64,000 nucleotides of DNA from JAVBTR01 sp031556065 (GTDB lineage: Bacteria > Bacillota > Clostridia > Christensenellales > Aristaeellaceae), in NCBI GenBank assembly GCA_031556065.1, contig JAVBTR010000018.1, forward strand, positions 1 through 64,000, given 5' to 3'. Shown here one piece after another: positions 1 to 7,870 of the stretch. Below the pieces are notes generated by a model. It worked only from the letters and a program-made list of their open reading frames with translations. It was not told where the DNA came from and did not search any database. Position 1 is the first letter of the stretch; the number at the start of each line of letters is the position of its first letter. Position numbers and translations under genes: made by a program.

Positions 1-20
1 GGATCAAACTCTTGTGTTCA
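1..20 (-). rRNA. 16S rRNA, 5' end only
   Basis: On the minus strand the first bases read AAGAGTTTGATCC, the conserved start of bacterial 16S rRNA. Only about the first 15-20 bases of the gene are inside the window; the rest lies beyond the left edge. The exact mature 5' end is not visible, so the right boundary is approximate. A strong promoter lies about 175 bases upstream. Confidence 0.85.
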
Positions 21-193
21 ATCCTTTATTCTTCCTCTTGTCGATTACTTCCGTAACCACCAAGATAAAAAACTCATGAAATCAACTGTCGATTGTTTTG
101 CGTTTCTTTTCTTATTTCCTGTATCGTTTTCAAGGTTCTTCACTCTCTCTCTTCCTGCCGCTTCCGCGGCCACCCGTTTGAGTGAGCTTGACT

Positions 194-222
194 ATAATAT
201 CACGCCCCCTCTTCCTTGTCAA
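194..222 (-). promoter_or_regulatory. rRNA operon promoter
   Basis: On the minus strand there is a perfect -35 box TTGACA (217-222), a 17-base spacer and the -10 box TATTAT (194-199). Transcription would start near 187 and leave a leader of about 170 bases before the 16S gene. I see no gene in 21-241. The -35 box starts only 19 bases after the mnmA stop codon. Confidence 0.85.
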
Positions 223-241
223 TACCTTTTTTACCATAAAA

Positions 242-1312
242 TCATTTTTTTAGGACATTATTCAAAATAGTACCGCCAAGACATTGGTCACCATCATAAA
301 GCACAATACTTTGCCCTGGAGTCAAGGCCCGCTGGGGCTCGTATGCATTAACCAAAAGGCCTTCGCCGTTCAATGTGACACGCACTTTTTGATCTTTTTG
401 CCTGTAGCGGAACTTGGCGCTGCAATCGAACGTATTTTCTTCAGGCGTATCCCCAATCCATGTAACATCGACGCCCATAGCGCCATTGGCGTAAAGCAGT
501 TCATGATCCTCGCCCTGAGCCACAACCAGCTGGTTCCGCTCCAAATCCTTTTCCACCACGAACCAGCTGCGTCCATCTCCACAACCACCAATCCCCAAAC
601 CCTTTCGCTGACCAAGGGTATAATACATAAGTCCATCGTGCCGACCCAGTTTTTGCCCATCGATGGCTACCATATCCCCGGGAGTAGCCGGAAGAAATTG
701 CTGCAGAAACGTTTTAAAATGCCGTTCACCGATAAAACACACCCCTGTGGAGTCCTTCTTTGCAAAGGTGAGCAGACCCTTGCGCTTGGCGTAATCCCTT
801 ACCTCATCCTTGCACATGGCCCCTACCGGAAACAGCGCCTTTTGGAGCTGCTGTTTTTTAAGCATATATAAGAAGTAGCTTTGATCTTTATTAGGATCTG
901 CGCCTTTTAACAGCTGGCCTTGCTCGTTGGTTTGTACAAAGTGCCCTGTGGCCATTTTAGCCGCGCCCAGCTTCATAGCAAAATCCAAAAAGGCCTTAAA
1001 TTTGATTTCCCTGTTGCAAAGCACATCCGGGTTAGGGGTTCTTCCTTTTTTATATTCATCTAAGAAATAGGAAAACACCCGGTCATAATACTCCTTGGCG
1101 AAATTTACAGAATAATAGGGAATGCCAATCTCATCACATACAGCCTGCACATCCCGCCAATCGCTTTCGGCGGTGCAAGTGCCGGATTCATCCTGCTCCT
1201 CCCAATTCTTCATGAAAACGCCCACCACGTCATAGCCCTGCTCTTTTAGAAGCAGCGCCGCTACAGAGGAATCCACTCCCCCGGACATACCTACTACGAT
1301 CCGCTCGTTCAT
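242..1312 (-). CDS. mnmA: tRNA-specific 2-thiouridylase MnmA
   Basis: Cytoplasmic enzyme that makes 2-thiouridine at the wobble position (U34) of the tRNAs for Lys, Glu and Gln, using ATP and persulfide sulfur. The 356-residue length is normal. Visible landmarks are the PP-loop SGGVDSS (10-16), the catalytic Cys99 in NPDVLCN and the partner Cys192 in STGVCFIG. The start overlaps the stop of the upstream HAD-thymidylate kinase gene by 4 bases (ATGA), so the two are translationally coupled. It is the last gene of the operon; no intrinsic terminator is visible before the rRNA promoter. Confidence 0.97.
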   Translation of the reverse strand: MNERIVVGMSGGVDSSVAALLLKEQGYDVVGVFMKNWEEQDESGTCTAESDWRDVQAVCDEIGIPYYSVNFAKEYYDRVFSYFLDEYKKGRTPNPDVLCNREIKFKAFLDFAMKLGAAKMATGHFVQTNEQGQLLKGADPNKDQSYFLYMLKKQQLQKALFPVGAMCKDEVRDYAKRKGLLTFAKKDSTGVCFIGERHFKTFLQQFLPATPGDMVAIDGQKLGRHDGLMYYTLGQRKGLGIGGCGDGRSWFVVEKDLERNQLVVAQGEDHELLYANGAMGVDVTWIGDTPEENTFDCSAKFRYRQKDQKVRVTLNGEGLLVNAYEPQRALTPGQSIVLYDGDQCLGGTILNNVLKK

Positions 1313-2595
1313 TTATCTTCGATCTCCCAAAGCCGATTTATTACTTGATTGAAGCAATCCTTGGCAATGCTGTCAATATCCCCTTTTGCATCCACCGTGA
1401 GAAAGCGTTCCGGCACCCGTTTAACCAATTCACGGTATGCCCAGTCCACCCTGCCATGAAAGGCCTCCCCCTCGGCTTCAATGCGATCCGGATCGCTGGC
1501 GCGGACTCTTCTGGCCATGGCGGTTTTCTGATCGATATCCAGATACACAGTCATATCCGGATGCATGTCCCCAACAGCGTATTTGTTAATATGGATCACC
1601 GTGTCGATCCCCATTTGACGTCCCCCGCCTTGGTACGTAATAGATGAATCCACAAACCTGTCACACAGAACCAATTTTCCTGCGTTCACGGCAGGAATAA
1701 TAACCTGGCTTACATGCTGGGCGCGGGCCGCAGCATACAACAGTGCCTCTGTCACATCCGACATCTCGGCGTTTTCTTTATCCAGAGTCAAGCTCCGAAT
1801 CTTTTCCGATATGGGACAGCCTCCGGGTTCCCGGGAACGCAGAACATCGTAGCCAAAACGGCGCAGATTCTTTTCCAAAGCATTGACTTGAGTGGTCTTG
1901 CCGCTGCCGTCCACCCCTTCAACTGTTAAAAAAACACCTTTTTCAAGGGAAACGCCTTCTAAAAGCAAACTGGTTAACGCTTGCACCGTGTCGGCATAGT
2001 GGGTGCAGCCTGCGGTACGCAATTCTTCCTCGCTGCCATAACCATACCCTGCACCAATGGAATCGATGCCAACTTTTTGGGCACCCTCTACATCGAATTT
2101 CCGATCTCCCACCATAACGGGGTTTTGCACCTGAGCGCCTTTGAGGGCGCGGGTAATCAGTTCCTCTTTTTCAGAAGTGACCACCTTCTCACCAGTGCCA
2201 ACGATTTCATCGAAGTACCGATCCAGGCCAAAGTATTTAAGTATACGATCTGTAGGCGCTTGTGGCTTGCCTGTGGCTATAAAAAGCTTGACACCCTTTT
2301 TATTCAGTGTCCGCAAAAGTGCTGGGATACCTGTGAATACCTCGTTTTCAAACAGACCCACCACGTTATAACGTTCCCGGTAAAAAGCCTGGGCCCTTAA
2401 AGCCTCTTCGTGGGGCAAGCCGATAATATGTTCAAAAGAATAGACCAGTGGCGGGCCGATGAATTTTTTAAGGGTTTCATCATTTGGAACGGGAATGCCC
2501 AGCTTTTCCGCCGCGTAACGGACGCAATTAAAAATCCCTTCATCAGACTGCGTTAAGGTTCCATCCAAATCGAAGACAACGGCATCGTATCTCAT
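1309..2595 (-). CDS. tmk: HAD hydrolase - thymidylate kinase fusion
   Basis: A single 428-residue frame carries two enzymes. Residues 1-215 are a HAD-superfamily phosphatase of the phosphoglycolate phosphatase/PpaX type, with DLDGTL (9-14) and the Asp-containing GDRKFD motif (163-168). Residues from about 220 to the end are thymidylate kinase (dTMP to dTDP), with P-loop GVDGSGKT (about 227-234) and the DRF motif. Each half is full length, so this is a fusion and not a missed stop. The start at 2595 is chosen because GGAGG lies just upstream and the ATG overlaps the decarboxylase stop. The HAD substrate is unknown; removal of a nucleotide or pyrophosphate by-product is conceivable. Gene symbol applies to the C-terminal half. 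Confidence 0.93.
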   Translation of the reverse strand: MRYDAVVFDLDGTLTQSDEGIFNCVRYAAEKLGIPVPNDETLKKFIGPPLVYSFEHIIGLPHEEALRAQAFYRERYNVVGLFENEVFTGIPALLRTLNKKGVKLFIATGKPQAPTDRILKYFGLDRYFDEIVGTGEKVVTSEKEELITRALKGAQVQNPVMVGDRKFDVEGAQKVGIDSIGAGYGYGSEEELRTAGCTHYADTVQALTSLLLEGVSLEKGVFLTVEGVDGSGKTTQVNALEKNLRRFGYDVLRSREPGGCPISEKIRSLTLDKENAEMSDVTEALLYAAARAQHVSQVIIPAVNAGKLVLCDRFVDSSITYQGGGRQMGIDTVIHINKYAVGDMHPDMTVYLDIDQKTAMARRVRASDPDRIEAEGEAFHGRVDWAYRELVKRVPERFLTVDAKGDIDSIAKDCFNQVINRLWEIEDK

Positions 2596-3887
2596 ATTTC
2601 CTCCACTATGCATTGGATTGCCCCGTTTTCCACTCCAAAGGTGTTTCCCGAGGCGCAGCTAACCCATATATCCTTTGTAACCATTTCCCCCGGAGACACC
2701 AAGGGGATCCCCGGCGGGTAAAGACCAAAGGTGGTGGCGGCCACACGTCCGGCAGCCTTCTCCAAGGGCACTGCTTCTCGCTTTGCGAAGATGGCTTCCC
2801 GGATGGAACATTTTCGTACAGGTGGCTTGGGCAGCTGCCTCAAAGCAAATGCCTTGGGTTCAATGGGGATTTGCTTTAATGCTTCATACAATCTATGAAA
2901 AACCATCGGATCATCCGCCACAGTCATGATTCCCACAATGCGGCGTTCATCAGCCATTTCCACATCGATGCCTTGGGCTTCCAACTGCCTTGCCAAGGTT
3001 TGGCCGCCTTGTGGCGCCGCCAATACAAGCCGGGTAGGATCTTCCCTTCGCACGTCTTGATACCCCAGCTTCGCGGCTTTGAGGCAAAATGCGTCTATGG
3101 CTTTTACCAATTCAACCAGCCGTTGTTCGCCCTGTTCATCCATGTAACCTCTGGCCTTGTCGATGGAGGCCAGCACCGGGAAGGAGGGGCTGGACGTTTG
3201 GATCAGCCTGGAGCGCCCTCTGGCCATCGCCCCGTCCTCTGCATTTCGAAAATGCATCACCGCCGCCGAGTTCAGCGCTAGCAAGGTTTTATGGAAGGAC
3301 TGCACCCAAGCATCAGCGCCTGCGTCCCCAGCCGTTTGCATCCCAGGCATCCAGTTCAAATGGGCGCCATGGGCTTCATCTACAATCAGCTTCATGCCTA
3401 TTTTATGGGCGGCGCGGGCAATGTGCTCTAGCTCCACCATGCCGCCATAATAATCCGGTCTGGTTACCAAAATGGCTTTTGCTCCTGGGTTTTCCTCTAT
3501 GGCGGCCAAATAGGCTTCCTTTTTAATGTAGGTATAACCTGCTTCATCCATAGAAAGGGGGACGAAAATGGCATTAAATCCACCCAGTCCGCAAGCGCTA
3601 ATGGCACTATTATGAGCATTGCGTGGCAAGATAATGGTGTCCCCAGGCTTTAGATAGGTAAGCATCATACTTTGTACCCCTGCGGTGCTCCCCCCCACCA
3701 AAAAGACACTGGCCCCGGCGCGGGCCGAAATTGCCATGGCTTTTTCCGCTTTCAAGATCCCATTAAAGGGTTCGTATAAATCATCGGTTACAGGTAGTTC
3801 TGTGGTGTCAAATCCATCTAATTGGCCCCTGTGCCCCGGCATATGCAAAGACAGGCGGCCATTCAAAACTTTTAGCATCTTTTCCAA
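2592..3887 (-). CDS. Orn/Lys/Arg decarboxylase family protein (YaaO-like)
   Basis: PLP-dependent fold-type I enzyme of the basic amino-acid decarboxylase family, 431 residues. The cofactor lysine is Lys200 in SFHKT, and DEAHGAH (170-176) supplies the Asp that contacts the pyridine nitrogen. It matches the short YaaO/SpeA-like class that sits upstream of tmk in many Firmicutes. The substrate (arginine, lysine or ornithine) cannot be read from sequence. The start is TTG at 3887: AGGAGG lies 8 bases upstream, while the next ATG (3878) is too far away. It is the first gene of the operon that continues into HAD-tmk and mnmA. Confidence 0.88.
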   Translation of the reverse strand: MEKMLKVLNGRLSLHMPGHRGQLDGFDTTELPVTDDLYEPFNGILKAEKAMAISARAGASVFLVGGSTAGVQSMMLTYLKPGDTIILPRNAHNSAISACGLGGFNAIFVPLSMDEAGYTYIKKEAYLAAIEENPGAKAILVTRPDYYGGMVELEHIARAAHKIGMKLIVDEAHGAHLNWMPGMQTAGDAGADAWVQSFHKTLLALNSAAVMHFRNAEDGAMARGRSRLIQTSSPSFPVLASIDKARGYMDEQGEQRLVELVKAIDAFCLKAAKLGYQDVRREDPTRLVLAAPQGGQTLARQLEAQGIDVEMADERRIVGIMTVADDPMVFHRLYEALKQIPIEPKAFALRQLPKPPVRKCSIREAIFAKREAVPLEKAAGRVAATTFGLYPPGIPLVSPGEMVTKDIWVSCASGNTFGVENGAIQCIVEEI

Positions 3888-3918
3888 CGCGCCGCCCTCC
3901 TTTTATCGTCATCATGGT

Positions 3919-3947
3919 ATTGTACAAAATCCTGTGTGGATTTGCAA
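3919..3947 (-). promoter_or_regulatory. promoter of the decarboxylase-tmk-mnmA operon
   Basis: Minus strand TTGCAA (3942-3947), 17-base spacer, TACAAT (3919-3924). It sits about 30 bases upstream of the TTG start codon. Confidence 0.7.
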
Positions 3948-3955
3948 GGTGGCGG

Positions 3956-3985
3956 TTGACACAAAGAAAAATCCCGTGCCATAAT
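3956..3985 (+). promoter_or_regulatory. promoter of the 4017 orphan gene
   Basis: Plus strand TTGACA (3956-3961), 18-base spacer, CATAAT (3980-3985). The ATG at 3984 falls inside this -10 box, so it cannot be the start of the downstream gene. Confidence 0.7.
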
Positions 3986-4016
3986 GCGGGTGAAACAAAC
4001 AGCGCGAGGTGTTACG

Positions 4017-4466
4017 ATGAATGTTAAACAGGAGTTAATAATGCCGTCTTTATTGAAAGGATTACGCCCTGGCGCAGGACGCGCATCAGGATACGTTTTT
4101 GAAAGCATGACTTCATACCATGCCCTTGTAGAAAACTACACACCGAGTTTCCACCTGAGTCAGCCCATTTCTTCTATCAAAAAAGGCCCGCAAATCGCAG
4201 CGTGCATGGCCGTTTTAGACATTCTAGGCATCGCCTATGATCCCGTAGCTGTTTACGCTTCATACGGAACCATTGAAAACAACACCTGGACTCCTAAATC
4301 TGAAATGGATACTGGACGTTATGCCGTACAATTCAGCTGGGTAGGCGATTACAACAACACATTTCATCCCGGCTGGTATTTCGACCTCAATTTTAAAAAC
4401 AAGCAAACGGACGAAATATCTACCGACAGCTATGCAAGGTTTGTAATAGAAGGCGTCCCCAGATAA
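4017..4466 (+). CDS. hypothetical protein, 149 residues
   Basis: I do not recognise this family. The protein has no signal peptide and no clear membrane segment. The middle is rich in aromatic and small residues (Tyr, Trp, Ser, Asn) with several short predicted strands, and it ends in a strand-like stretch after FHPGWYFD. The start at 4017 follows GAGGTG with a 5-base gap; an in-frame ATG at 4041 with AGGAG upstream is the alternative. It is transcribed alone from the promoter at 3956 and followed by a long hairpin. The good promoter, RBS and hairpin support a real gene. Confidence 0.7.
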   Translation: MNVKQELIMPSLLKGLRPGAGRASGYVFESMTSYHALVENYTPSFHLSQPISSIKKGPQIAACMAVLDILGIAYDPVAVYASYGTIENNTWTPKSEMDTGRYAVQFSWVGDYNNTFHPGWYFDLNFKNKQTDEISTDSYARFVIEGVPR

Positions 4467-4483
4467 GTTTTCTTTGGGAGAGT

Positions 4484-4525
4484 GCGAGAGGGGATTTCTT
4501 TTTCTCAAAAGAAATCCCCTCTCGC
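4484..4525. terminator. long hairpin with conserved flank, copy 1
   Basis: A perfect 19-base-pair stem (arms 4484-4502 and 4507-4525) with a 4-base loop between the convergent 4017 gene and the LCP gene. It is preceded, directly after the stop codon, by the flank TTTTCTTTGGGAGAG that recurs at two other hairpins in the window. There is no clean U-tract after the stem, so it is not a textbook intrinsic terminator. Confidence 0.7.
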
Positions 4526-4542
4526 AAGCATATTAGCGCTCA

Positions 4543-5472
4543 TCAATCATCAATCACAAGGAAGCTATTCTCCATATAATCTGCCAGGGCTTCACGGCAT
4601 TTTTCAAAATCCGCTTGCTGGACGGCCATACCCGCGTAGCTGATGGCTTCGTAGGAACCATCGATTGGCATGCGCATCTCCTCCACCACCACGCCCCGAA
4701 GCTGCATGGCGATCTCCATGGCTTCCATCAGCTCTTGCAGGGTCACATTGGTAAGGGTGTTGTTTTCGCTAACAGAGTTGACCAGGGCCACAGCTTCATC
4801 GTAGGTAATATTGCGGCACTGATCGGCCAGGGTGGAAAGCACCGTACGAACCCGCTGGGTACGCATCATATCCCCGCCGCCGCCAGCTTTGCGGATACGC
4901 ATGTAGATGACCGCACCATGGCCGTCGAAACGGTAGGTCCCTCCGCGGCTGATCACCGGAGTGGTATGCCAAGAGCTTAGAATATAGCGTTTAAAGTAGT
5001 TGGCTTCGGAATCGCTGATAGTAATATCCACGCCGCCTAAATGGTTGATAATATCCTGAATCTGTCGCATATCAAACAAAATATATTTCTCCACCTTTAC
5101 CCCAAAGTGGGTGGAAAATATCTTGCACAGGTCTTCAGGGCTGTAATTTTTCGCAATGTAATTAATCCGGCCAATAACCCCATCCGGGCGCTGCACCAAT
5201 AGATCACGAATGCATGAGGTGAGCATGACGCGCTTGGCCCTTGTATCCAGCGTGACCATAACGATTCCGTCTGTATTGCCCAGGTTCCACGATTTTCCCT
5301 CCCACTGGTCTACACACAGCAAAAGATAATGATGCTGGCCCTCTACCGGATCGGGCAGGGACGCGTAATCCAGGGGGATAATGGGGTTGGGCGTAGCTGC
5401 CAGGGCGGATAAGGGCATTAGGCTTAAAAGCAGTACCATGAAAAGGGCAATAAGGCGGCTTTTGTTTCGCAT
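4543..5472 (-). CDS. LytR-CpsA-Psr (LCP) family protein
   Basis: LCP proteins transfer undecaprenyl-linked glycopolymers such as teichoic acids or capsule to peptidoglycan at the outer face of the membrane. The N-terminus has a positively charged start and a hydrophobic segment ending in ALAATP, a signal peptide or anchor. The core contains the family pattern: DTRAKRVMLTSCIRDL, GRINY, GGVDITI and the Arg-rich RIRKAGGGGDMMRTQR region. About 309 residues, normal for short LCPs. The start at 5472 is preferred over 5502 because AAGGAG lies about 10 bases upstream of it. It is a single-gene unit, divergent from the lysine operon. Confidence 0.9.
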   Translation of the reverse strand: MRNKSRLIALFMVLLLSLMPLSALAATPNPIIPLDYASLPDPVEGQHHYLLLCVDQWEGKSWNLGNTDGIVMVTLDTRAKRVMLTSCIRDLLVQRPDGVIGRINYIAKNYSPEDLCKIFSTHFGVKVEKYILFDMRQIQDIINHLGGVDITISDSEANYFKRYILSSWHTTPVISRGGTYRFDGHGAVIYMRIRKAGGGGDMMRTQRVRTVLSTLADQCRNITYDEAVALVNSVSENNTLTNVTLQELMEAMEIAMQLRGVVVEEMRMPIDGSYEAISYAGMAVQQADFEKCREALADYMENSFLVIDD

Positions 5473-5546
5473 AAAAAGGAAGCTCCTTCCGTAATCTGTC
5501 ATTCTAACAACGCACGAAGGGTGGGTTTTGTTGCAAAATCGGGTTT

Positions 5547-5575
5547 ATCATACCACAATTTGTTTTGTTTTACAA
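5547..5575 (-). promoter_or_regulatory. promoter of the LCP gene
   Basis: Minus strand TTGTAA (5570-5575), 17-base spacer, TATGAT (5547-5552), about 75 bases upstream of the start codon. Confidence 0.55.
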
Positions 5576-5586
5576 TTGTACGGCCA

Positions 5587-5615
5587 TTGACAATGGTCAA
5601 AGAATCGTGTAGACT
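5587..5615 (+). promoter_or_regulatory. promoter of the lysine operon
   Basis: Plus strand TTGACA (5587-5592), 17-base spacer, TAGACT (5610-5615), which starts the transcript just before the riboswitch. The -35 box lies inside a dyad, CCATTG-A-CAATGG (5584-5596), that could bind a regulator. Confidence 0.7.
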
Positions 5616-5617
5616 CT

Positions 5618-5790
5618 AATTCGTCAGAGGTGCATTTTTCATGAGTATCCGGCTTGAGGGTGGGTAACCCTAAGAGAGCCTGAAAAAGGGAACGATGCCG
5701 AAAGGGCCTGCAAGACCTACGCTTGCCCTTGGGGGCACGGAAAACATCCGTGCAACTGTCGCAGCGAATGCTTGCGGAGTGCTGATATGC
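5618..5790 (+). ncRNA. lysine riboswitch (L box)
   Basis: The leader has the conserved lysine-aptamer blocks in order: CAGAGGTGC, GAGTATC, a GGGAACGATGCCGAAAG block, GGGGGCACGG and ACTGTCGC, closed by TCAG/CTGA. It precedes asd-dapA-dapB, all in lysine synthesis. Lysine binding is expected to favour the terminator hairpin downstream. Confidence 0.92.
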
Positions 5791-5831
5791 AATTTGGCTT
5801 CAAGCCACGCCTTATCGGCGTTTGCGTGCAT

Positions 5832-5868
5832 GCACCATGGGCAATTTCGCTCAAGGTGCTATTTTTAT
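5832..5868 (+). terminator. riboswitch terminator
   Basis: An 11-pair stem with one mismatch (GCACC arm at 5832, GGTGC arm ending at 5859) is followed by TATTTTTAT. It lies between the lysine aptamer and the asd start, as expected for transcriptional attenuation. Confidence 0.75.
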
Positions 5869-5889
5869 AGATTGAAGGAGAAATGCAAA

Positions 5890-6978
5890 ATGGAAAAGAT
5901 TCGTGCAGGCATTATCGGCGCAACGGGTATGGTAGGCCAGCGGTTTATCTCACTACTTGATAACCACCCTTGGTTCGATATTTCTTGCCTGGCCGCTTCA
6001 GCCCGCAGCGCGGGGAAGCCTTACCATGAGGCCGTTAATGGCCGCTGGGCATTTGAATGGCCGATCCCCGAAAAAGTGAAAAACATGCCCGTGCTGGATG
6101 CCGCCAACGTAGAAGAAGTGGCCAGCCTGTGCGATTTCGTGTTCTGCGCTGTGGACATGAAAAAAGACGAGATTAAGGCGTTGGAAGAAGCTTACGCCAA
6201 AACGGAAACCCCCGTGGTTTCCAACAACAGTGCTTGCCGTGGTGTGACCGATGTTCCCATGATCGTTCCGGAAATTAATGCCGGCCATGCCCAGGTGATC
6301 CCCGCCCAAAGAAAGCGCCTTGGCACCAAGGTAGGCTTTATCGCGGTAAAGCCCAACTGCTCCATTCAAAGCTATGTGCCCGCTTTAACGCCTCTTATGG
6401 ATTTTGGCCTTGAAAAAATCTCTGTATGCACTTACCAGGCCATTTCCGGCGCGGGAAAAACATTCGCTACCTGGCCTGAAATGGTGGATAACGTCATACC
6501 CTATATTGGGGGCGAAGATGAAAAGAGTGAACAGGAACCGCTGAAGCTTTGGGGCCAGGTAGAAAATGGCCGCATTGTGAACGCTTCAGAGCCTGTGATC
6601 AGCGCCCAGTGCATCCGCGTTGCCGCCCAGGATGGGCACTTGGCCGCTGTTTCCGTTAAATTCAAGAGCAAACCCACCATCGAAGACATTAAGCAGCACT
6701 GGGCAAACTACGATACCATGCCCCAGGCCCTTGGGCTTCCCAGCGCGCCCAAGCCTTTTTTGCAATACTTTGAAGACCCGGCCCGCCCCCAAACCCGCCT
6801 GGATCGGGATTTTCAAAACGGTTACGGCGTTTCCATTGGCCGTTTACGTGAAGACCCGCTGTTGGACTACAAATTCGTCTGTTTAAGCCACAACACCGTC
6901 CGCGGCGCGGCAGGCGGCGGTATCTTAACGGCGGAACTATTGTACCGCCAAGGCTATATCGTTAAAAAGAATGGGTGA
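5890..6978 (+). CDS. asd: aspartate-semialdehyde dehydrogenase
   Basis: Reduces aspartyl phosphate to aspartate semialdehyde with NADPH, the branch point for lysine, threonine and methionine. 362 residues. The nucleotide-binding start is GATGMVGQ (10-17) and the catalytic cysteine is Cys157 in KPNCS. The overall sequence, including the KPNCSIQ context and the RGAAGGGILTAELL end, looks like the archaeal/fungal branch of the family more than the E. coli type. The frame is open back to 5695, but that stretch is riboswitch; the ATG at 5890 has AAGGAG 9 bases upstream. Confidence 0.95.
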   Translation: MEKIRAGIIGATGMVGQRFISLLDNHPWFDISCLAASARSAGKPYHEAVNGRWAFEWPIPEKVKNMPVLDAANVEEVASLCDFVFCAVDMKKDEIKALEEAYAKTETPVVSNNSACRGVTDVPMIVPEINAGHAQVIPAQRKRLGTKVGFIAVKPNCSIQSYVPALTPLMDFGLEKISVCTYQAISGAGKTFATWPEMVDNVIPYIGGEDEKSEQEPLKLWGQVENGRIVNASEPVISAQCIRVAAQDGHLAAVSVKFKSKPTIEDIKQHWANYDTMPQALGLPSAPKPFLQYFEDPARPQTRLDRDFQNGYGVSIGRLREDPLLDYKFVCLSHNTVRGAAGGGILTAELLYRQGYIVKKNG

Positions 6979-6985
6979 AATTAAT

Positions 6986-7870
6986 ATGGCAAAGGCATTG
7001 TTTCAAGGCTGCGGTGCGGCACTGGTGACTCCTTTCACCCACGATGGGGTCAACCTTCCCGCTCTGGACAAATTAATCGATTTTCAAATGGCAAACGGCG
7101 CGGATGCCCTGGTTGCCTGCGGTACCACTGGCGAACCCAGCACCATGTCCCAAGAAGAACAGGAACTGGTCATTGCACGGACAGTGGAACGGGTTAATGG
7201 CCGAATCCCGGTTATTGCGGGCACTGGCGGCAACGATACGAAAAAGACCATGGCCCTGGCCAAGCGTGCCAAGGCATTAGGCGCGGACGCCCAGCTGTGC
7301 GTTACGCCTTACTACAATAAAACCACCCAGCAGGGGCTCATTGCCCACTACACCGCCCTGGCGGATGAAGGCAGCCTGCCCATTATTATCTACAATGTCC
7401 CTTCCCGAACCGGCCTGAACATGCAGCCCAAAACGCTGGCTGCCATCGCCAAGCATGAAAACATTATCGCCATGAAAGAAGCTTCCGGCGATATCGCCCA
7501 ATGCGCCGATATGATCCGCCTTTGCGGCAGGGATATTGCCTTTTATTCTGGCAACGACGATGTCGTTCTGCCTGCTATGGCTTTGGGGTTTGATGGGGTT
7601 ATCTCCGTGGCCAGCAATATCGTTCCTAAGCAAATGGGTGAACTGGTAAAGGCTTTCCTTCGGGGAGATATTAAAGCTGCCCGGAATCTGCAATTCACCT
7701 TAGATCCCCTGATCGATGCCCTTTTCATGGAAGTAAATCCCATTCCGGTGAAAACCGCTATGAACCTTATGGGCATGGACATGGGCCCCTTACGCCTACC
7801 CCTATACGATATGGCGGAAGAAAACCTTGCAGTTCTCAAAGCCGAAATGAAGAAAGCCGGGTTGATCTGA
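6986..7870 (+). CDS. dapA: 4-hydroxy-tetrahydrodipicolinate synthase
   Basis: Condenses pyruvate with aspartate semialdehyde, the first committed step to diaminopimelate and lysine. 294 residues, normal length. The Schiff-base lysine is Lys164 in MKEASGD, Tyr136 lies in YNVPSRTG, and the GTTGEP motif is at 46-51. The start at 6986 is chosen over 6971 because GGTGA lies 6 bases upstream and the protein then begins MAKALFQG, as is usual. It follows asd by 7 bases and its stop overlaps the dapB start. Confidence 0.96.
   Translation: MAKALFQGCGAALVTPFTHDGVNLPALDKLIDFQMANGADALVACGTTGEPSTMSQEEQELVIARTVERVNGRIPVIAGTGGNDTKKTMALAKRAKALGADAQLCVTPYYNKTTQQGLIAHYTALADEGSLPIIIYNVPSRTGLNMQPKTLAAIAKHENIIAMKEASGDIAQCADMIRLCGRDIAFYSGNDDVVLPAMALGFDGVISVASNIVPKQMGELVKAFLRGDIKAARNLQFTLDPLIDALFMEVNPIPVKTAMNLMGMDMGPLRLPLYDMAEENLAVLKAEMKKAGLI

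Noticed and set aside
284..871. 195-residue frame opposite mnmA
   Set aside because: It is the antisense of a strongly conserved gene, with no RBS and no recognisable protein.
5695..5889. N-terminal 65-residue extension of asd
   Set aside because: It covers the lysine riboswitch and terminator, and the ATG at 5890 has a good RBS.
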